From contig QEUP01000001.1 of assembly GCA_003577145.1 (NCBI GenBank), forward strand, positions 186,001-250,000: 64,000 nt of DNA, given 5' to 3'. Below are positions 16,323 through 24,657 of this stretch, piece after piece (the stretch's first letter is position 1; every line of letters starts with the position of its first letter). The stretch is from Acidobacteriota bacterium (lineage in GTDB: Bacteria > Actinomycetota > Acidimicrobiia > Acidimicrobiales > Microtrichaceae). The notes below the pieces were generated by a model. That model made no database searches. It worked only from the letters and a program-made list of their open reading frames with translations, and was not told the DNA's origin. A program made the position numbers and the translations under genes.

Positions 16323-17519
16323 GTGGATCTCGAATTCGGACATGGCTTCATCCCTCGCATTGGCGAGGAAAACTACAAGGCCGTGGATCGTTGCATCGGT
16401 CCGGCAGATCTGTTCAGCGAGGATCCTTTGGAGTGCCCATGGGTCATCGTCGACGGGGCGTGGGCGGAGGGTCGGCCCGAGCTTCTCGACACCCTCAAGG
16501 CCAACGGAACCAAGCTGGTCATTGACACCTTCGGATGGCGCTATCGCTACGACGCGACAGCTGAGGTGAAGAAGCTTGTCGGGTCGAGCTGGGCACCCGC
16601 TGGTGCCCTGAGCATCGCCGACGGGCAGCAGGTGCGCGAACTGGTGGAGAGCAGCCTGAACGCCCAGGCTATTTTGGGAGCGGCGGCGTATCTGCTTCCC
16701 GGCTGGATGCCTGAGGACGACGCCGAGGATCTCCGGTCGGCCTACGAGGTGATCTTCGAGGTAGCCGCTGACTTGCGTGACGTACCTGCCCGACCCTTCG
16801 TTGCTTTCATCGGCGGACACACAAGGGGAGTCGATCAGGTCCTCGCGCTCCTCGACGAGGTGCCGCACTTCGTTTCCGCGGTCTACGTGCAGCTTTCACC
16901 CATCAACCCTGCCGCGGACAGCCCCTCGAAGCTTGAGTCGTTGGCCGACGTCTACCAGCATGCGTCCGGTCTCGGCTTCAAGGTCATCGCCGGTCACGCA
17001 GGCGCAATCACGCCCGCGATGCGAGCGCTGGGAATTGACGCCGCAGACGCAGGCCTCGCTACAAACGAAACCTTCGATCGGGCCAGAGTACGCAGGAGCC
17101 AAGGCCGGGCGAACCACGACTCATCGCAGGGCGGCGGTCGCCGTTCTCGCATGTACTTCAGTCAGCTCGGTCGGTCACTGTCTGCGGACGATGTCGAACG
17201 CCTTCTCTCAGTCCCAGCAGGAGCGGCAGAGCTGCGCGGTTGTCGGATGCCGTGCCATCGGTTCCGGAGCGATCACATCATCGAGCGCGCCCGGGAGCAT
17301 TCCCTCTGGGCGCGGGTTCAGGACGCGCAACTCGTCAGCTCGCTGCCGCCGAGCATGCGGCTCACATCTTTGTACGAACGACTTCGGACCCAGCGTTCCA
17401 CGATCTCGACTATCAACAGCGCCCTGACGCACGCGAATCTCGAACCGCTTGACATGAAGTCGATAGACAACCATCTCGCCTGGATCGCCCGAGCGCTGTC
17501 GAGCCGATCAGCGGCTTGA
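16323..17519 (+). CDS. unknown protein, possibly TIM-barrel, divergent from the RES/Xre pair
   Basis: The GTG at 16323 is preceded by CAGGAG at 7 nt, giving 398 residues; a longer frame begins at 16260 without a binding site. The sequence alternates helices and strands (WVIVDGAW, KLVIDTFGWRYR, PFVAFIGGHTRG, SAVYVQLSPINP, FKVIAGHAGAI, DAADAGLATNETFD), like a beta/alpha barrel. A basic CRMPCHRF segment with two Cys and a His near residue 315 could bind metal. I do not recognise the family. Adjacency to the toxin-antitoxin pair with a shared control region suggests a linked accessory role, which is inference. Confidence 0.6.
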   Translation: MDLEFGHGFIPRIGEENYKAVDRCIGPADLFSEDPLECPWVIVDGAWAEGRPELLDTLKANGTKLVIDTFGWRYRYDATAEVKKLVGSSWAPAGALSIADGQQVRELVESSLNAQAILGAAAYLLPGWMPEDDAEDLRSAYEVIFEVAADLRDVPARPFVAFIGGHTRGVDQVLALLDEVPHFVSAVYVQLSPINPAADSPSKLESLADVYQHASGLGFKVIAGHAGAITPAMRALGIDAADAGLATNETFDRARVRRSQGRANHDSSQGGGRRSRMYFSQLGRSLSADDVERLLSVPAGAAELRGCRMPCHRFRSDHIIERAREHSLWARVQDAQLVSSLPPSMRLTSLYERLRTQRSTISTINSALTHANLEPLDMKSIDNHLAWIARALSSRSAA

Positions 17520-17618
17520 TCGAAACTCAGCGACCGGCTCGGGAGTTAGCCGGACCTCAGACAGGTGCAGGAGGATGTCCTGATCGTTGTGGGAATTGGG
17601 TGACGGTCCCACTGTGAT

Positions 17619-17840
17619 TCAGGCTGCTGCCTGATCGTACTCGGGTGCTGTGACAGCCCCGCCGGTGTCGGCGGCGACGCGGCGGGCGACTTCGTCTCGG
17701 ACAGCGGCGACGAGGGTCGGCATGTCGTTGCAGCCCTTGATGCGACGGAAGCTGCGTTCGGCTTCGAGCATCCCAGCGCCGACCCAGCGCCTCACCATGC
17801 AGGCCGTCTTCAAACGCAGCTTCGTCCGAGCACCCGGAGG
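17619..17840 (-). pseudogene. IS256-family transposase C-terminal remnant
   Basis: About 70 codons read RRWVGAGMLEAERSFRRIKGCNDMPTLVAAVRDEV, the C-terminal end of a mutator-type transposase. It differs from the transposase at 7684-9043, so a second IS256-type element once sat here. Everything upstream of this piece is gone. Confidence 0.8.
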
Positions 17841-17891
17841 GTCGACCTAAGTCGAGCCCCACTGCCTTGTTCGCAGGCGACGGGCTTTCGG

Positions 17892-18182
17892 CTACCGGTC
17901 GAGCTTGCGCAATCTCGAGGGAGTAGCTCTGTTCTTCTCGATCCGGTTGATGAGAGCGGGGTTCTGCATGAACCGGGCTTCGAGTTGGGAGATCACGATA
18001 GCTGGGGTCAGGATCACGGTTCCGTCTGGTTGCTCGCTTGCTAGGTATCGGTCGTGGTGGCCGATCTTGCCGAGGCTGGCGCGTCTGCGGCTGTCCAGCT
18101 CGATTAGGACTTCCCCACCGGCCTGGTTTGTCTCTGCGGAGGTTGCGGGCATGGGATTGGTGGTTTCCTTGGTCTTGTTCAT
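17892..18182 (-). CDS. small antitoxin-like protein
   Basis: Reading from the ATG at 18182 gives about 96 residues (a start at 18227 would add 15). The core, VLIELDSRRRASLGKIGHHDRYLASEQPDGTVILTPAIVISQLEARF, resembles short actinobacterial proteins in which an AbrB-like beta hairpin is followed by a helical tail. Such proteins often accompany RelE-like genes. It is divergent from the gene at 18285 across a 100-bp gap. The antitoxin role is a suggestion from size, fold pattern and neighbourhood. Confidence 0.45.
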   Translation of the reverse strand: MNKTKETTNPMPATSAETNQAGGEVLIELDSRRRASLGKIGHHDRYLASEQPDGTVILTPAIVISQLEARFMQNPALINRIEKNRATPSRLRKLDR

Positions 18183-18284
18183 GTAAGTCTTCTTTCTCTT
18201 TGTACCCCATTTCCCCAGAAAAGGCAATAGGGTAGATGGGATTGTCCCTCATTCCGCACTACCCGATAGTGGTACGCTGGGCGT

Positions 18285-18590
18285 ATGGCAGCTCATTACA
18301 TTGACATCGACGCTGACCAAGCCCTCCGGTCGCTCGGTATGGACCCGAACCGCTCTCAGCTCTACAACGCCGTCAATGACGTCCTCGATCAGCTCATTGC
18401 CAACCCTGGCCAAGCCAGCGTCCGACGAATCCGATTTCAGGAAGTCGGCCTTTGGTGCATCCCCATCTACGGGTCCGGAGAGGAATGGGTTCTTTTGTGG
18501 GAGCCGTTTCGTGAGGAAGAGGTTGAGAAGGAGGAACGGGAGAAGGAGGCAGTGCTCATCCAGTACCTCGGTCCCGCGTCGTTTATCTGA
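18285..18590 (+). CDS. small RelE/ParE-like protein, possible toxin
   Basis: This 101-residue protein begins MAAHYIDIDADQALRSLGMDP, followed by a VRRIRFQEVGLWCIPIYGSGEEWVLLWEP beta sheet and a final VLIQYLGPASFI strand. The two-helix plus four-strand order matches the RelE/ParE fold. An acidic, charged insert of about 17 residues sits between the last strands. A dyad CACTAC/GTAGTG-like element lies just upstream. No catalytic residues are certain. It is probably the partner of the divergent gene at 17892. Confidence 0.45.
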   Translation: MAAHYIDIDADQALRSLGMDPNRSQLYNAVNDVLDQLIANPGQASVRRIRFQEVGLWCIPIYGSGEEWVLLWEPFREEEVEKEEREKEAVLIQYLGPASFI

Positions 18591-18795
18591 GGCCCAGCAG
18601 CGCCAGCTCGCGCCCGGCGATGTGTGCGAGGTTGTCCTGCACCGTCCACCCCGGACAGTCGGTCGGTGTCTTCCACTGCTCCTCGCCGAGCTGCTGGCCC
18701 AGCGCGTCCAATGCGGCCCACACCTGTTCGAGGACGGCGATGATGGGTTCTGGCGCGGCTGCCGCCTCTGTACCTGGTCCTGGGGACTCCATCAC
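18583..18795 (-). pseudogene. mycothiol-dependent (MDMPI/DinB-type) domain protein, 5' fragment
   Basis: The first 70 codons of an MDMPI_N/DinB-like protein remain: VWAALDALGQQLGEEQWKTPTDCPGWTVQDNLAHIAGRE, with the CPGWTVxDxxAHxxGxE pattern, of which His is a metal ligand. The frame stops at 18583 where the toxin-like gene begins, so about 180 residues are missing. This dates the right boundary of the island to near 18590 and shows that the host once carried a mycothiol-linked enzyme here. Confidence 0.75.
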
Positions 18796-19067
18796 TCACA
18801 TGATTGCCGACTCGACGGCCACTCGGGGCGGTGAGTACTGCCCCGGGGAGGGCTCGACGCCGGGCTTCGCTTGGTGGTTCGTCGGCGATCTCGTTGCGTT
18901 CTTGGCAGCGTTTCCCGCGTATAGAGGGGGTAATGCTGCCAAGAAGGCTTGGCCGCAGTGACGCACACGGCGCGCCGGTCCTCCCGGCGTGCAAGCACCG
19001 CTCCCATCGTGATCGCCACGATGATCCCGCCTGCTGCGAGCCCGGCGGCGGAGGTGCGCCGGCTCGG
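18796..19067. other. intergenic stretch without a clear gene
   Basis: No convincing gene is seen. A minus-strand hydrophobic stretch (AAGLAAGGIIVAITMGAVLARRED) at about 18985-19050 could be a scrap of a membrane protein. The only defined structure is the inverted repeat at 18899-18945. Confidence 0.3.
18899..18945. repeat. 11-bp inverted repeat
   Basis: TTCTTGGCAGC (18899-18909) and GCTGCCAAGAA (18935-18945) are perfect complements, extendable inward by three weaker pairs around an AT-containing loop. It is not followed by a T run. It may be an operator or the termini of a small lost element. Confidence 0.55.
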
Positions 19068-19769
19068 TCAGGTGTGGTCTTCGCCGGCAAGAGCCTCGAC
19101 CTCTGTGACCATGATCTGGGAGTGAAGCCGGCCGCCCTCCCTTCTTCTCGGACCCGGGATGGGCAACGCGGGGCCATGGACACGGAAGCCGACCGACTCG
19201 AAGAAGGCGATCGCGCCGGTGTTCTCCGCCAACGTCCCGAGGTGGCAGCCGGTGATGCGGTGCGCTCTCAGTCGCGCGAACCAGCAATCCATGAGCCGCC
19301 GGCCGATCCCGTGGCCACGCGCCGGGGGCAGCAGGTCGATGTGGAGGTGCGCCGGCCAGCGAGAGTCGGCGAACTCGAGCTTCCTCGGGTCGGTGCGGCC
19401 GGTGACGATGTCGGCGAGCGCGTCACCGAAGGTCCTCCAGATCATCGCGGCAGTACCGGGCCGGAAGGCGATCCCCCTCCTGAGGATGTGGCGCCCGGCA
19501 ACTGAGCCGGGGCTCCACGCGCGGTCCGAGTCGACGCAGCCCAGCAGGTAGCCGCTCACCTCACCGTCCAGTTCGGCGACGAAGGCCGATTCGGGCTCGA
19601 CGTCGGTGTAGTAGCCCGTGAACATGTCAGCGAAGCTCTCTTGGTCGCGCCACTGCCAGTCGATGGGCTCTCCCATGTAGCCGGTGAGGAAGCAGATCTC
19701 GCGCACGCGGGCGCGATCGTCAGGCGAGTAGGGGCGTACGAGGATCTGGGCAGGTGCCTGCTCGGTCAT
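19068..19769 (-). CDS. GNAT-family N-acetyltransferase
   Basis: This 233-residue protein opens with ILVRPYSPDDRARVREICF. It has the acetyl-CoA pyrophosphate-binding loop LLPPARGHGIGRRLMDCW (motif A, R/QxxGxG/A) and the C-terminal GTLAENTGAIAFFESVGFRVHG motif B. A central insert of about 50 residues (RHILRRGIAFRPGTAAMIWRTF) makes it longer than a minimal GNAT. The substrate is unknown. It stands outside the island on the right, beside a monooxygenase in the same orientation. Confidence 0.85.
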   Translation of the reverse strand: MTEQAPAQILVRPYSPDDRARVREICFLTGYMGEPIDWQWRDQESFADMFTGYYTDVEPESAFVAELDGEVSGYLLGCVDSDRAWSPGSVAGRHILRRGIAFRPGTAAMIWRTFGDALADIVTGRTDPRKLEFADSRWPAHLHIDLLPPARGHGIGRRLMDCWFARLRAHRITGCHLGTLAENTGAIAFFESVGFRVHGPALPIPGPRRREGGRLHSQIMVTEVEALAGEDHT

Positions 19770-19897
19770 GGCCCACGACGCTAGCCACTCCCCCTAGTGA
19801 GTTCAGCCAGCCGAGGAGTCCGGCGCCTACTGCGATCAGGTGCAGCGTCGCGTGCCGTGCCCGAGGGCTCCTCGAAGAGGCGAAGCCGTTCACCTGC

Positions 19898-20218
19898 TCA
19901 GTTCGACTCGGTCCAGTACGACGCCACGTCCAGCACGACGTTGTCGATCCCGTCCACGAGCGGCACGAGCCGGCGCAGCATTGCCGCGATGTGGCCGGTC
20001 TCGCTGTAGTACCGGTAGTCCCCGGGTGAGTCGTAGACCTCGATCACCAGCACGCGACCCGGCTCGATCAGGTCTGCAGCCGCCTCGTGCACGACGATAC
20101 CGTCGGCGCTATGGGACTCGTGGATGGCTTCGCGCAGCACCTCCATCACATCGGCCCGGCAATCGGACCGCGGCCACATCAAGCGGTGCACGACGATCAC
20201 GGGGACCTGCCTTTCCAT
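19898..20218 (-). CDS. antibiotic biosynthesis monooxygenase (ABM) domain protein
   Basis: This 106-residue protein has the ABM ferredoxin-like pattern: VPVIVVHRL strand, a long helix (CRADVMEVLREAIHESHSADG), a strand pair with VLVIEVYDSPGDYRYYSETGHIAAMLRRL, and an end strand. Such small dimeric proteins act as cofactor-free quinone monooxygenases or stress proteins. The conserved His of the YxxxxHxA-like motif lies in YYSETGHIAAM. No specific substrate can be assigned. Confidence 0.75.
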   Translation of the reverse strand: MERQVPVIVVHRLMWPRSDCRADVMEVLREAIHESHSADGIVVHEAAADLIEPGRVLVIEVYDSPGDYRYYSETGHIAAMLRRLVPLVDGIDNVVLDVASYWTESN

Positions 20219-20378
20219 CCGTCGTCGTCGCTTCCGGGTATCAACACGAGATATCGACAGGTGCGGTGTTGATGCTGACGCTCACAAAAGCCCTGTGCCA
20301 TCCGGCCCATCGCTCCCCTCGGCAGCACAGCCATTCAGGGGCCTCGGTCCGCCCGTGTGATCTCCTAGGATCGCCGCG

Positions 20379-22232
20379 GTGAAGGCGATCGTCCTCGTCA
20401 AGCAGGTCCCCGACCTGCGCACTGCCGATGTCGGGATCCGCGAGGACGGCACGATCGCACGGGAGGGCACGCCCGCTGTCACCAACCCGGCGGATCTGCA
20501 CGCGTTGGAGGCCGGGCTCAGGATCGCCGACGAGGTGACGGTCATCACGATGGGCCCGCCCAAAGCCGAGGAGGTCCTGCGCGATGCCGTGTCCCGGGGC
20601 GCCGGTGGCGGGGTGCTGCTCTGTGATCGGGCCCTGGCGGGTTCCGACACATGGGCCACGTCGAATGCCCTGGCCGCCGCCATCGTGCACTTGGGTGGCG
20701 CCGACCTCGTGTTGTGCGGGGCGACCGCTCTCGACGGTGAAACCGGTCAGGTCGGACCCGAGGTTGCCCAACGGCTCGGTGTTCCCCAGGCGACAGGCTG
20801 CGAGGACCTCGAAGTCGATCGTGGACGGCTCCGCGCCAGGCGCATCGTGGAGGGAGGGTACGAGACCCTGTCGCTGCCGCTTCCCGCGCTGATCACGATC
20901 GCCGAAACCAGCTTCGCGCCGCGGTACCCGACTCTGCCGGGACGGCGGAACGCCTCCAAGGCGCAGTTCCCGGTTCTCAGCGCCGCAGACCTCGGCCTTT
21001 CATCCGACGTAGTCGGGCTCGAGGCGTCGCCCACCAAGGTCGCCCGCATGGAGCCCGCCCCGCTTCCAGACCGCAAGTGCCGGATGGTCGGCTCCGACTT
21101 CACCTACGAGAACCTGGTGGACAAGCTCCGCGAGCAGGGGGCGCTTGACACCACTGGCACGCACGCGCTGAGCGGTGATCACAGCGATGACCCGCCGACC
21201 GCCGATCAGGCGAGCACCGAGCCGAAGCTCTGGGTGGTCTGCGAGCTCGACGGGGACTGCCTGAAGGGCTCGTCTGCGGAGCTGCTATCGAAGGCCGTCG
21301 AGTTGGCGCCGGAGCTCGGCGGGGGAGTGGGGGCGTTCGTCGCCGCGGCAGAGCCGACCGCAGCGCTGCCGGACGCAGCCCGCTTCGGGTCCGACGTGGC
21401 CTACCTGGCCACCAGCCCGCAGCTCTCACCGTATCGCTGCCAGCCTCACGCCCGGGTGCTCGCCGATGCGGTGCGGCGGCACCAACCGGAGGCCATCTTG
21501 TTCGCGGCGACCACGACCGGGCGGGATCTGGCGCCCAGGGTCGCGGCGATGCTCGATGCGGGCCTGGCTGCGGACTGCACCGACCTGTCCGTCGGTCCTT
21601 GGCAGCGGCGCGAGCATCGTTACGAAGCCCTGTTGCACCAGGTCCGGCCGGCGATGGCCGGCGGCGTGCTGGCGACGTGCGTGTCGCCGGTGGTCCGGCC
21701 CCAGATGGCGACGGTGAGACCCGGCGTCTTCGAAGCCACGCCGAGGCCCCGGCGGACCGAAGTCGTGCAGGTGGCAGTGGCGCTCGAGCCCGGCGATCTC
21801 GCGGTCGAGGTCTTGGATCGTGAGGTCCGGAGGTCCGACGTTCGCCTCGCCGAGGCCGACGTGATCGTCGCTGGCGGCGCTGGTTGTGATGAACGGAGCT
21901 GGCACCTCGTCGAGGAACTGGCGGCCGCCATCGGGGGGAAGGTGGCCGCGTCCCGTGGGGCGGTCACCGCCGGTCTCGCTCCCCGGGCGTTGCAGGTGGG
22001 CCAGACCGGGACGACGGTTCACCCCGATCTCTACGTCGCCTGCGGCGTTTCGGGGGCGCTGCAACACATCGTCGGGATGAGGACTGCCCGGACGGTGCTG
22101 GCGGTGAACCGCGACCCGGATGCGTTCATCTTCCATGTCGCCGACTACGGGATCGTCGGTGAGGTCGAGGAGGCCCTTCCCCGGCTCACCGAGGCGTTCC
22201 GGGGCGTCAGCAACGCCGGAGAGGACAACTGA
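20379..22232 (+). CDS. fused electron transfer flavoprotein (EtfB-EtfA)
   Basis: This single 617-residue protein joins the beta subunit (about 1-255: VLVKQVPD start, the GADLVLCGATALDGETGQVGPEVA adenine-nucleotide segment and the ITIAETSFAPRYP block) to the alpha subunit (about 285-617). The C-terminal FAD domain shows HLVEELAAAIGG, ALQVGQTGTTVHPDLYVACGVSGALQHI and the VADYGIVGEV end. ETFs carry electrons from acyl-CoA dehydrogenases to the respiratory chain, and such a dehydrogenase lies at 44965. Normally two adjacent genes encode these subunits. The usual SGR/RG segment of the alpha FAD site is changed to GAGCDE. Start is GTG. Confidence 0.88.
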   Translation: MKAIVLVKQVPDLRTADVGIREDGTIAREGTPAVTNPADLHALEAGLRIADEVTVITMGPPKAEEVLRDAVSRGAGGGVLLCDRALAGSDTWATSNALAAAIVHLGGADLVLCGATALDGETGQVGPEVAQRLGVPQATGCEDLEVDRGRLRARRIVEGGYETLSLPLPALITIAETSFAPRYPTLPGRRNASKAQFPVLSAADLGLSSDVVGLEASPTKVARMEPAPLPDRKCRMVGSDFTYENLVDKLREQGALDTTGTHALSGDHSDDPPTADQASTEPKLWVVCELDGDCLKGSSAELLSKAVELAPELGGGVGAFVAAAEPTAALPDAARFGSDVAYLATSPQLSPYRCQPHARVLADAVRRHQPEAILFAATTTGRDLAPRVAAMLDAGLAADCTDLSVGPWQRREHRYEALLHQVRPAMAGGVLATCVSPVVRPQMATVRPGVFEATPRPRRTEVVQVAVALEPGDLAVEVLDREVRRSDVRLAEADVIVAGGAGCDERSWHLVEELAAAIGGKVAASRGAVTAGLAPRALQVGQTGTTVHPDLYVACGVSGALQHIVGMRTARTVLAVNRDPDAFIFHVADYGIVGEVEEALPRLTEAFRGVSNAGEDN

Positions 22233-22294
22233 CCCTACGATCAGTAGTATTGCGTGCGCCCGGCAGGTCAGCCCGGCAAGAAGGGGGTATCCAG

Positions 22295-23365
22295 GTGGGG
22301 TGGAGACGTTCTCGGTGGAAGGTAATGGCTGGTGCAGCGTTTGCCTGCCTTGCCATGTTGGTCAACTCGGTGACCTGCGCAGCACCGCCCGCCGAGGCGG
22401 CGAGCTCAGGCCTACCAACTCCGCCGGCTGAACCGGCGCCGGGGGAGTTGGGCGGAGTCGGCCCCTGTGGTTACGACTACGAGGTTCGCGACAACCCGCG
22501 TGCGTGGCTGGGCGAGCAGGTGTGGCTCATCGAACCGACCGGCAAGGCAGCGGCTCCTACGGGGGGCAACTGCGACGACCCGCAGCGCCCGACGATCTTC
22601 TTCGCTCACGGCTACCTGCTGATGAACCCGCTGTTCTACGAGGACCTGCTCTACCACTGGGTGAGCAACGGCTGGGTGGTCGTGTACGCCAACTACAACC
22701 CGATCCCGCTCTTCAGCCTGCAATACGACATGGTCGACACCGGGTTCCGATCAGCCGCTGAGTGGTGGGACCGCATCGACACCGACGATGTCGGATTCGG
22801 GGGGCACTCCTTCGGTGGGGGCATGACCCCGTGGCTGGTCCAACAAGCCGCCCAGCGGGGATGGGGCAGCGACGCCTTGTGGTTCACGACGCTGGCCCAG
22901 GCGTTCAGCTTGAGCATCGGAAGCGGGCCCATCGCCGTGCCTGACCACGCCCGCGCACTGCTCATCGGTTTCGAAGGTGACTTCCTCGTCGACAACCGCC
23001 TGGGCATGGAGGTGTACGAAGCCCTCGAGCTACCCGACGACCAAAAGGAGTACCTCGAGGTCTTCTCGGAGTTCCGCGCGTTCAGTTTGGCCTATGCCAG
23101 CCACCTGTCACCGATGACGATATTCGGCTCGTCGGACTCGATCCGCGAGTACGGCATCTACCGACCGCTGGACGCGCTGGCCGCCTGCGCCCGCACCGGC
23201 GAGCATTGCGACACCGACATCACCTGGATGGGGGAGTGGACCGACGGGGTGGAGGCCCGCCGCTCGGTGGCGACCGACGACCCGGTGGACTTCGGGTCAC
23301 CGGCGCTGGTCGAGTGCACGCTGTTCCTCAACCCGCGGCCTTGTCTGCAGGGTCCGTCGACGTGA
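22295..23365 (+). CDS. secreted alpha/beta-hydrolase (lipase/esterase-like)
   Basis: The GTG at 22295, with AGGGGGT upstream, gives an N-terminus (MGWRRSRWKVMAGAAFACLAMLVNSV...AEAAS) that is a classic signal peptide. The mature protein of about 320 residues has FFAHGYLL (oxyanion region), the nucleophile elbow GGHSFGGG and a PLFYEDLLYHWVSNGWVVV segment typical of dienelactone hydrolase/chlorophyllase-type folds. Six or more cysteines suggest disulfides. It is probably an extracellular esterase or lipase; the substrate is unknown. Confidence 0.75.
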   Translation: MGWRRSRWKVMAGAAFACLAMLVNSVTCAAPPAEAASSGLPTPPAEPAPGELGGVGPCGYDYEVRDNPRAWLGEQVWLIEPTGKAAAPTGGNCDDPQRPTIFFAHGYLLMNPLFYEDLLYHWVSNGWVVVYANYNPIPLFSLQYDMVDTGFRSAAEWWDRIDTDDVGFGGHSFGGGMTPWLVQQAAQRGWGSDALWFTTLAQAFSLSIGSGPIAVPDHARALLIGFEGDFLVDNRLGMEVYEALELPDDQKEYLEVFSEFRAFSLAYASHLSPMTIFGSSDSIREYGIYRPLDALAACARTGEHCDTDITWMGEWTDGVEARRSVATDDPVDFGSPALVECTLFLNPRPCLQGPST

Positions 23366-23395
23366 GGCCCGGAGGCACCCCGGCAAACGGCAGGC

Positions 23396-24511
23396 TCAGC
23401 CCGCCGAGTCGATGGCGTAGGACTCGAAGAAGTCCCAGATCACGTCGGTGGCGATGATCTCGTTGGTGGAGGGCCCGGTCAGCTCCTCGACCTTGAGGCC
23501 TGTCACGGTGCCCGGCCAGGCGTGCCCCACGCCTTCCATGACGTAGAGCTCGACCTCGCCACCCTCGGGACAGCCCTCGTAGGACTGGTGCACGACGTGT
23601 TCGCTGAACCGTTGCTCGGTCAACTCCCCGGTGCAGCCGTTCGTGTGGGCCCAGCCCTCGGCGAAGTCCGGAACCGACGGGATGACGATGTCGGCGATGA
23701 GCTCCTCGGACTCGGGGCTCTGCGGGAGACCGAACGCCCCCGGTCCCAGGCCGCCTTCGAACAGCTGCCAGGTGTCGTCGCGGCTGTGGAACGCCAGCAC
23801 TGGCACCGGGCGTGCCGGATCGCAGCGCTCGGGAAGGTAGACGCCTGCCACGGTGGCCACCGCTGCGATCCGATCCGACATCTCACAAGCCAGCACCAGG
23901 CCGAGCTGTCCGCCCATCTCGTTGCCGGCCACGTAGATCCGGCGCTCGTCGACGCACAGATCCTCGACGACCTTGTCGAGCAGGCTTCCCATGAACGTCA
24001 CGTCGTCGGCCAAGCCCGGGTTGCCGGGTACGTTCCAGTAGGGGATGGCGCCGATCCCTTGGGGAGCGACCTCGATGAACCCCTCCTCCTCGGACTTGAG
24101 GTCCATCGCGCTGACCGACGAGTGGACATTGGCCGGACTGGCGTACGGATGGAGGTTCAGCACGACAGGAAGCGGGGTAGCACCGTCGTAGCCGGCCGGG
24201 ACGTGAAAGCCGACATCGCGGTCGATGGCCCCGGATCGCACGGTCATGATGTTGGGGCCGCCTACGGTCACCTCGGTGCCGGCGCCACATCCTGCCGACG
24301 CCGGTGCGGCTGTGACGGCCGAGCCGGCACTGCCGGTGGGCTCTTCGTCCGCAACATCATCGGCGGGCGGGGGTGCGATGGTGGTGGCGCCGCCGACCTC
24401 GGCGGCCGGGGTGTCCGGGCTGCCGGCGCAGGCGCCGACCAGCAGCGCCAGAGCCGGCAGGACCATCCAGCTCCGACGAGTTGCGCTGCCCGCCCTTGGC
24501 ATGGATCCCAC
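23396..24511 (-). CDS. LpqC-like lipoprotein of the PHB-depolymerase fold, nucleophile missing
   Basis: A lipoprotein signal (ALALLVGAC, Cys28) precedes an Ala/Pro/Thr linker and an alpha/beta-hydrolase domain of the LpqC/polyhydroxybutyrate depolymerase type: FHVPAGYDG, LPVVLNLHPY, YWNVPGNPG, HTNGC, then EGVGHAWPG with the expected histidine. At the nucleophile elbow the usual G-x-S-x-G reads G196-N-E-M-G200, so Glu198 replaces the catalytic serine. The protein may have become a binding protein or use another chemistry. It is convergent with the secreted hydrolase at 22295. Confidence 0.8.
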   Translation of the reverse strand: MGSMPRAGSATRRSWMVLPALALLVGACAGSPDTPAAEVGGATTIAPPPADDVADEEPTGSAGSAVTAAPASAGCGAGTEVTVGGPNIMTVRSGAIDRDVGFHVPAGYDGATPLPVVLNLHPYASPANVHSSVSAMDLKSEEEGFIEVAPQGIGAIPYWNVPGNPGLADDVTFMGSLLDKVVEDLCVDERRIYVAGNEMGGQLGLVLACEMSDRIAAVATVAGVYLPERCDPARPVPVLAFHSRDDTWQLFEGGLGPGAFGLPQSPESEELIADIVIPSVPDFAEGWAHTNGCTGELTEQRFSEHVVHQSYEGCPEGGEVELYVMEGVGHAWPGTVTGLKVEELTGPSTNEIIATDVIWDFFESYAIDSAG

Positions 24512-24657
24512 CGACCTTTCCCCCGTGAGGCCCGCCGAAGCTCGCCCAAGTCTCGTGAGGGGTCTCCTGGGGTCGAAGATAGCGCGCCGGGCGACGCGTT
24601 GCCCGGCTGAAGGCCTTCGAGTCCCGAGGCGCCTCGACGCTATCGTTGTTCGGCAGC

